A stretch of DNA of 6,758 nt, taken from contig CAZUAY010000211.1 in assembly GCA_964618405.1 (NCBI GenBank), forward strand, positions 1-6,758. Direction: 5' to 3'. Origin of the DNA: JBBQIY01 sp964618405. GTDB taxonomy: Bacteria; Verrucomicrobiota; Kiritimatiellia; RFP12; UBA3636. Made by a program: the position numbers and the translations under genes. The notes beneath the pieces were generated by a model. The model saw only the letters and a program-made list of their open reading frames with translations. It did no database searches and had not been told where the DNA came from. Positions 6,359-6,758 of this stretch are shown here, one piece after another. Position 1 is the first letter of the stretch. Each line of letters starts with the position of its first letter.

Positions 6359-6556
6359 CAGTCCTTTACCGACTGAGAGATACGATTAAGTGTAGCCGGT
6401 TAAGAGTGGCGGGTGAGATTCGACCCCAATTGGTGCGACGAAAGCGGAGCAGCAGTATGCTTGCATGTCGCGCATGAGCAGTCACTTGCGAGCATCATTC
6501 GCAACCGCGGGGCAGTTGAACCCTCCGCCTTAATCTTGAACTTCTGCGCAAGATTA
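6359..6556 (+). ncRNA. Candidate structured RNA region
   Basis: The 371-nt gap 6266-6636 contains no gene, but this part holds consistent nested pairings: 6384-6390/6529-6535 (gattaag/cttaatc), 6409-6413/6524-6528, 6419-6423/6516-6520, 6424-6427/6509-6512, enclosing hairpins 6433-6439/6467-6473 (with an inner stem around the gta loop at 6455-6457) and 6486-6491/6499-6504 (ttgcga/tcgcaa). Flanking hairpins are 6359-6363/6371-6375 and 6531-6538/6549-6556 (taatcttg/caagatta); the latter competes with the outermost helix, which would suit a two-state switch. No known family was recognised: signatures of tmRNA, RNase P, SRP RNA and common riboswitches are absent. Strand is assumed from the neighbours. 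Helices were found by eye and chance pairing is possible. Confidence 0.3.
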
Positions 6557-6636
6557 TGGTGACGTTCGAGATTACATTGACGTCGTTGTATGAGAACAGT
6601 CGGGTTTGCCTATAACTTCGATCTAAAAGAGTGGTC

Positions 6637-6684
6637 GTTAGCTTTGTCGCTAACTTTGTTGTGAGCTTTGTCGCTAACTTTGTC
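6637..6684. repeat. Period-12 tandem repeat, right cluster (four units)
   Basis: Units gttagctttgtc (6637-6648), gctaactttgtt (6649-6660), gtgagctttgtc (6661-6672) and gctaactttgtc (6673-6684). Each is a variable hexamer plus a constant tttgtY spacer. Alternate hexamers are reverse complements (gttagc/gctaac), so neighbouring units form small hairpins with tttgtc loops. The array is the inverted counterpart of 1-30. Confidence 0.8.
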
Positions 6685-6758
6685 GAACCAAGAAGTTGTG
6701 AGTAGTGAGTAGTGAGTAGTGCGTAGTTTCCGCTGGGGGCACCCCAGACCCCGTTTCT
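6675..6758. repeat. Right copy of inverted repeat module
   Basis: Reverse complement of 113-189 with two substitutions and one extra heptad. It contains the linker, five heptads (gttgtga, gtagtga, gtagtga, gtagtgc, gtagttt; 6695-6729) and the palindrome ctgggg/ccccag (6733-6738/6742-6747) with a GCA loop. One of the two substitutions lies in the palindrome loop and the other lies outside its stem, so the 6-bp stem is intact in both copies. The window ends inside the match, so the full element is longer. Confidence 0.8.

Noticed and set aside
6393..6427. tRNA- or tmRNA-like bits (tagccggttaagag and gattcgacccc)
   Set aside because: They resemble D-arm and tmRNA 5' motifs, but the spacing leaves no anticodon arm, and no acceptor stem, CCA end or tag reading frame is found on either strand.
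6611..6616. TATAAC as a -10 promoter box
   Set aside because: It is a five-of-six match, but no -35 lies at proper spacing (TTGACG at 6577-6582 is 28 nt away), and no gene start is visible downstream in the window.

Overview
The window holds five complete genes, all on the + strand, between two clusters of dispersed, low-complexity repeats. The genes are ordinary bacterial functions: a radical SAM protein of the PflA-like/COG1313 type, the YebC/PmpR family protein, a CstA-type carbon-starvation/pyruvate-peptide transporter, a two-domain nucleoside diphosphate kinase-like protein, and a class I PLP-dependent aspartate-type aminotransferase. Nothing here identifies the species. The long tandem NDK protein and the repeat-rich intergenic DNA would fit an uncultured bacterium of the PVC group (Kiritimatiellota/Lentisphaerota/Verrucomicrobiota), but that is a weak inference from gene types only.

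Layout. Positions 1-273 are non-coding: a period-12 repeat (1-30), period-7 arrays (42-62, 142-169, 194-228), G/C-rich small palindromes and a long hairpin (228-273). The radical SAM gene (best start 373) is followed after 92 nt by yebC (1398-2150, good Shine-Dalgarno), which ends at a strong intrinsic terminator (2160-2196). A second transcription unit follows: cstA (2242-3954), an NDK-like gene 18 nt downstream (3973-5115), and an aminotransferase whose ATG overlaps the NDK stop by 8 nt (5108-6265). The last two genes lack a visible Shine-Dalgarno and look translationally coupled or dependent on another initiation mode.

Positions 6266-6636 carry no gene. They contain degenerate 13-nt repeats and a run of nested complementary segments that could be a structured RNA. 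From 6637 to the end the repeat module of the left edge reappears in inverted orientation: four 12-mers, then five heptads, then a G/C palindrome. The copies 113-189 and 6675-6758 match at 75 of 77 positions apart from one extra heptad on the right, so the five-gene block is bracketed by near-identical inverted repeats.

The genes do not form one obvious pathway. The second operon couples uptake of pyruvate/peptides (CstA), nucleotide phosphorylation (NDK) and transamination (aminotransferase), which is compatible with amino acid and carbon metabolism, but the link is inferred from co-transcription only. The most distinctive items are the NDK fusion, whose N-terminal domain has lost its catalytic residues while the C-terminal domain keeps all of them, and the composite repeat module with its 12-nt and 7-nt periodicities.
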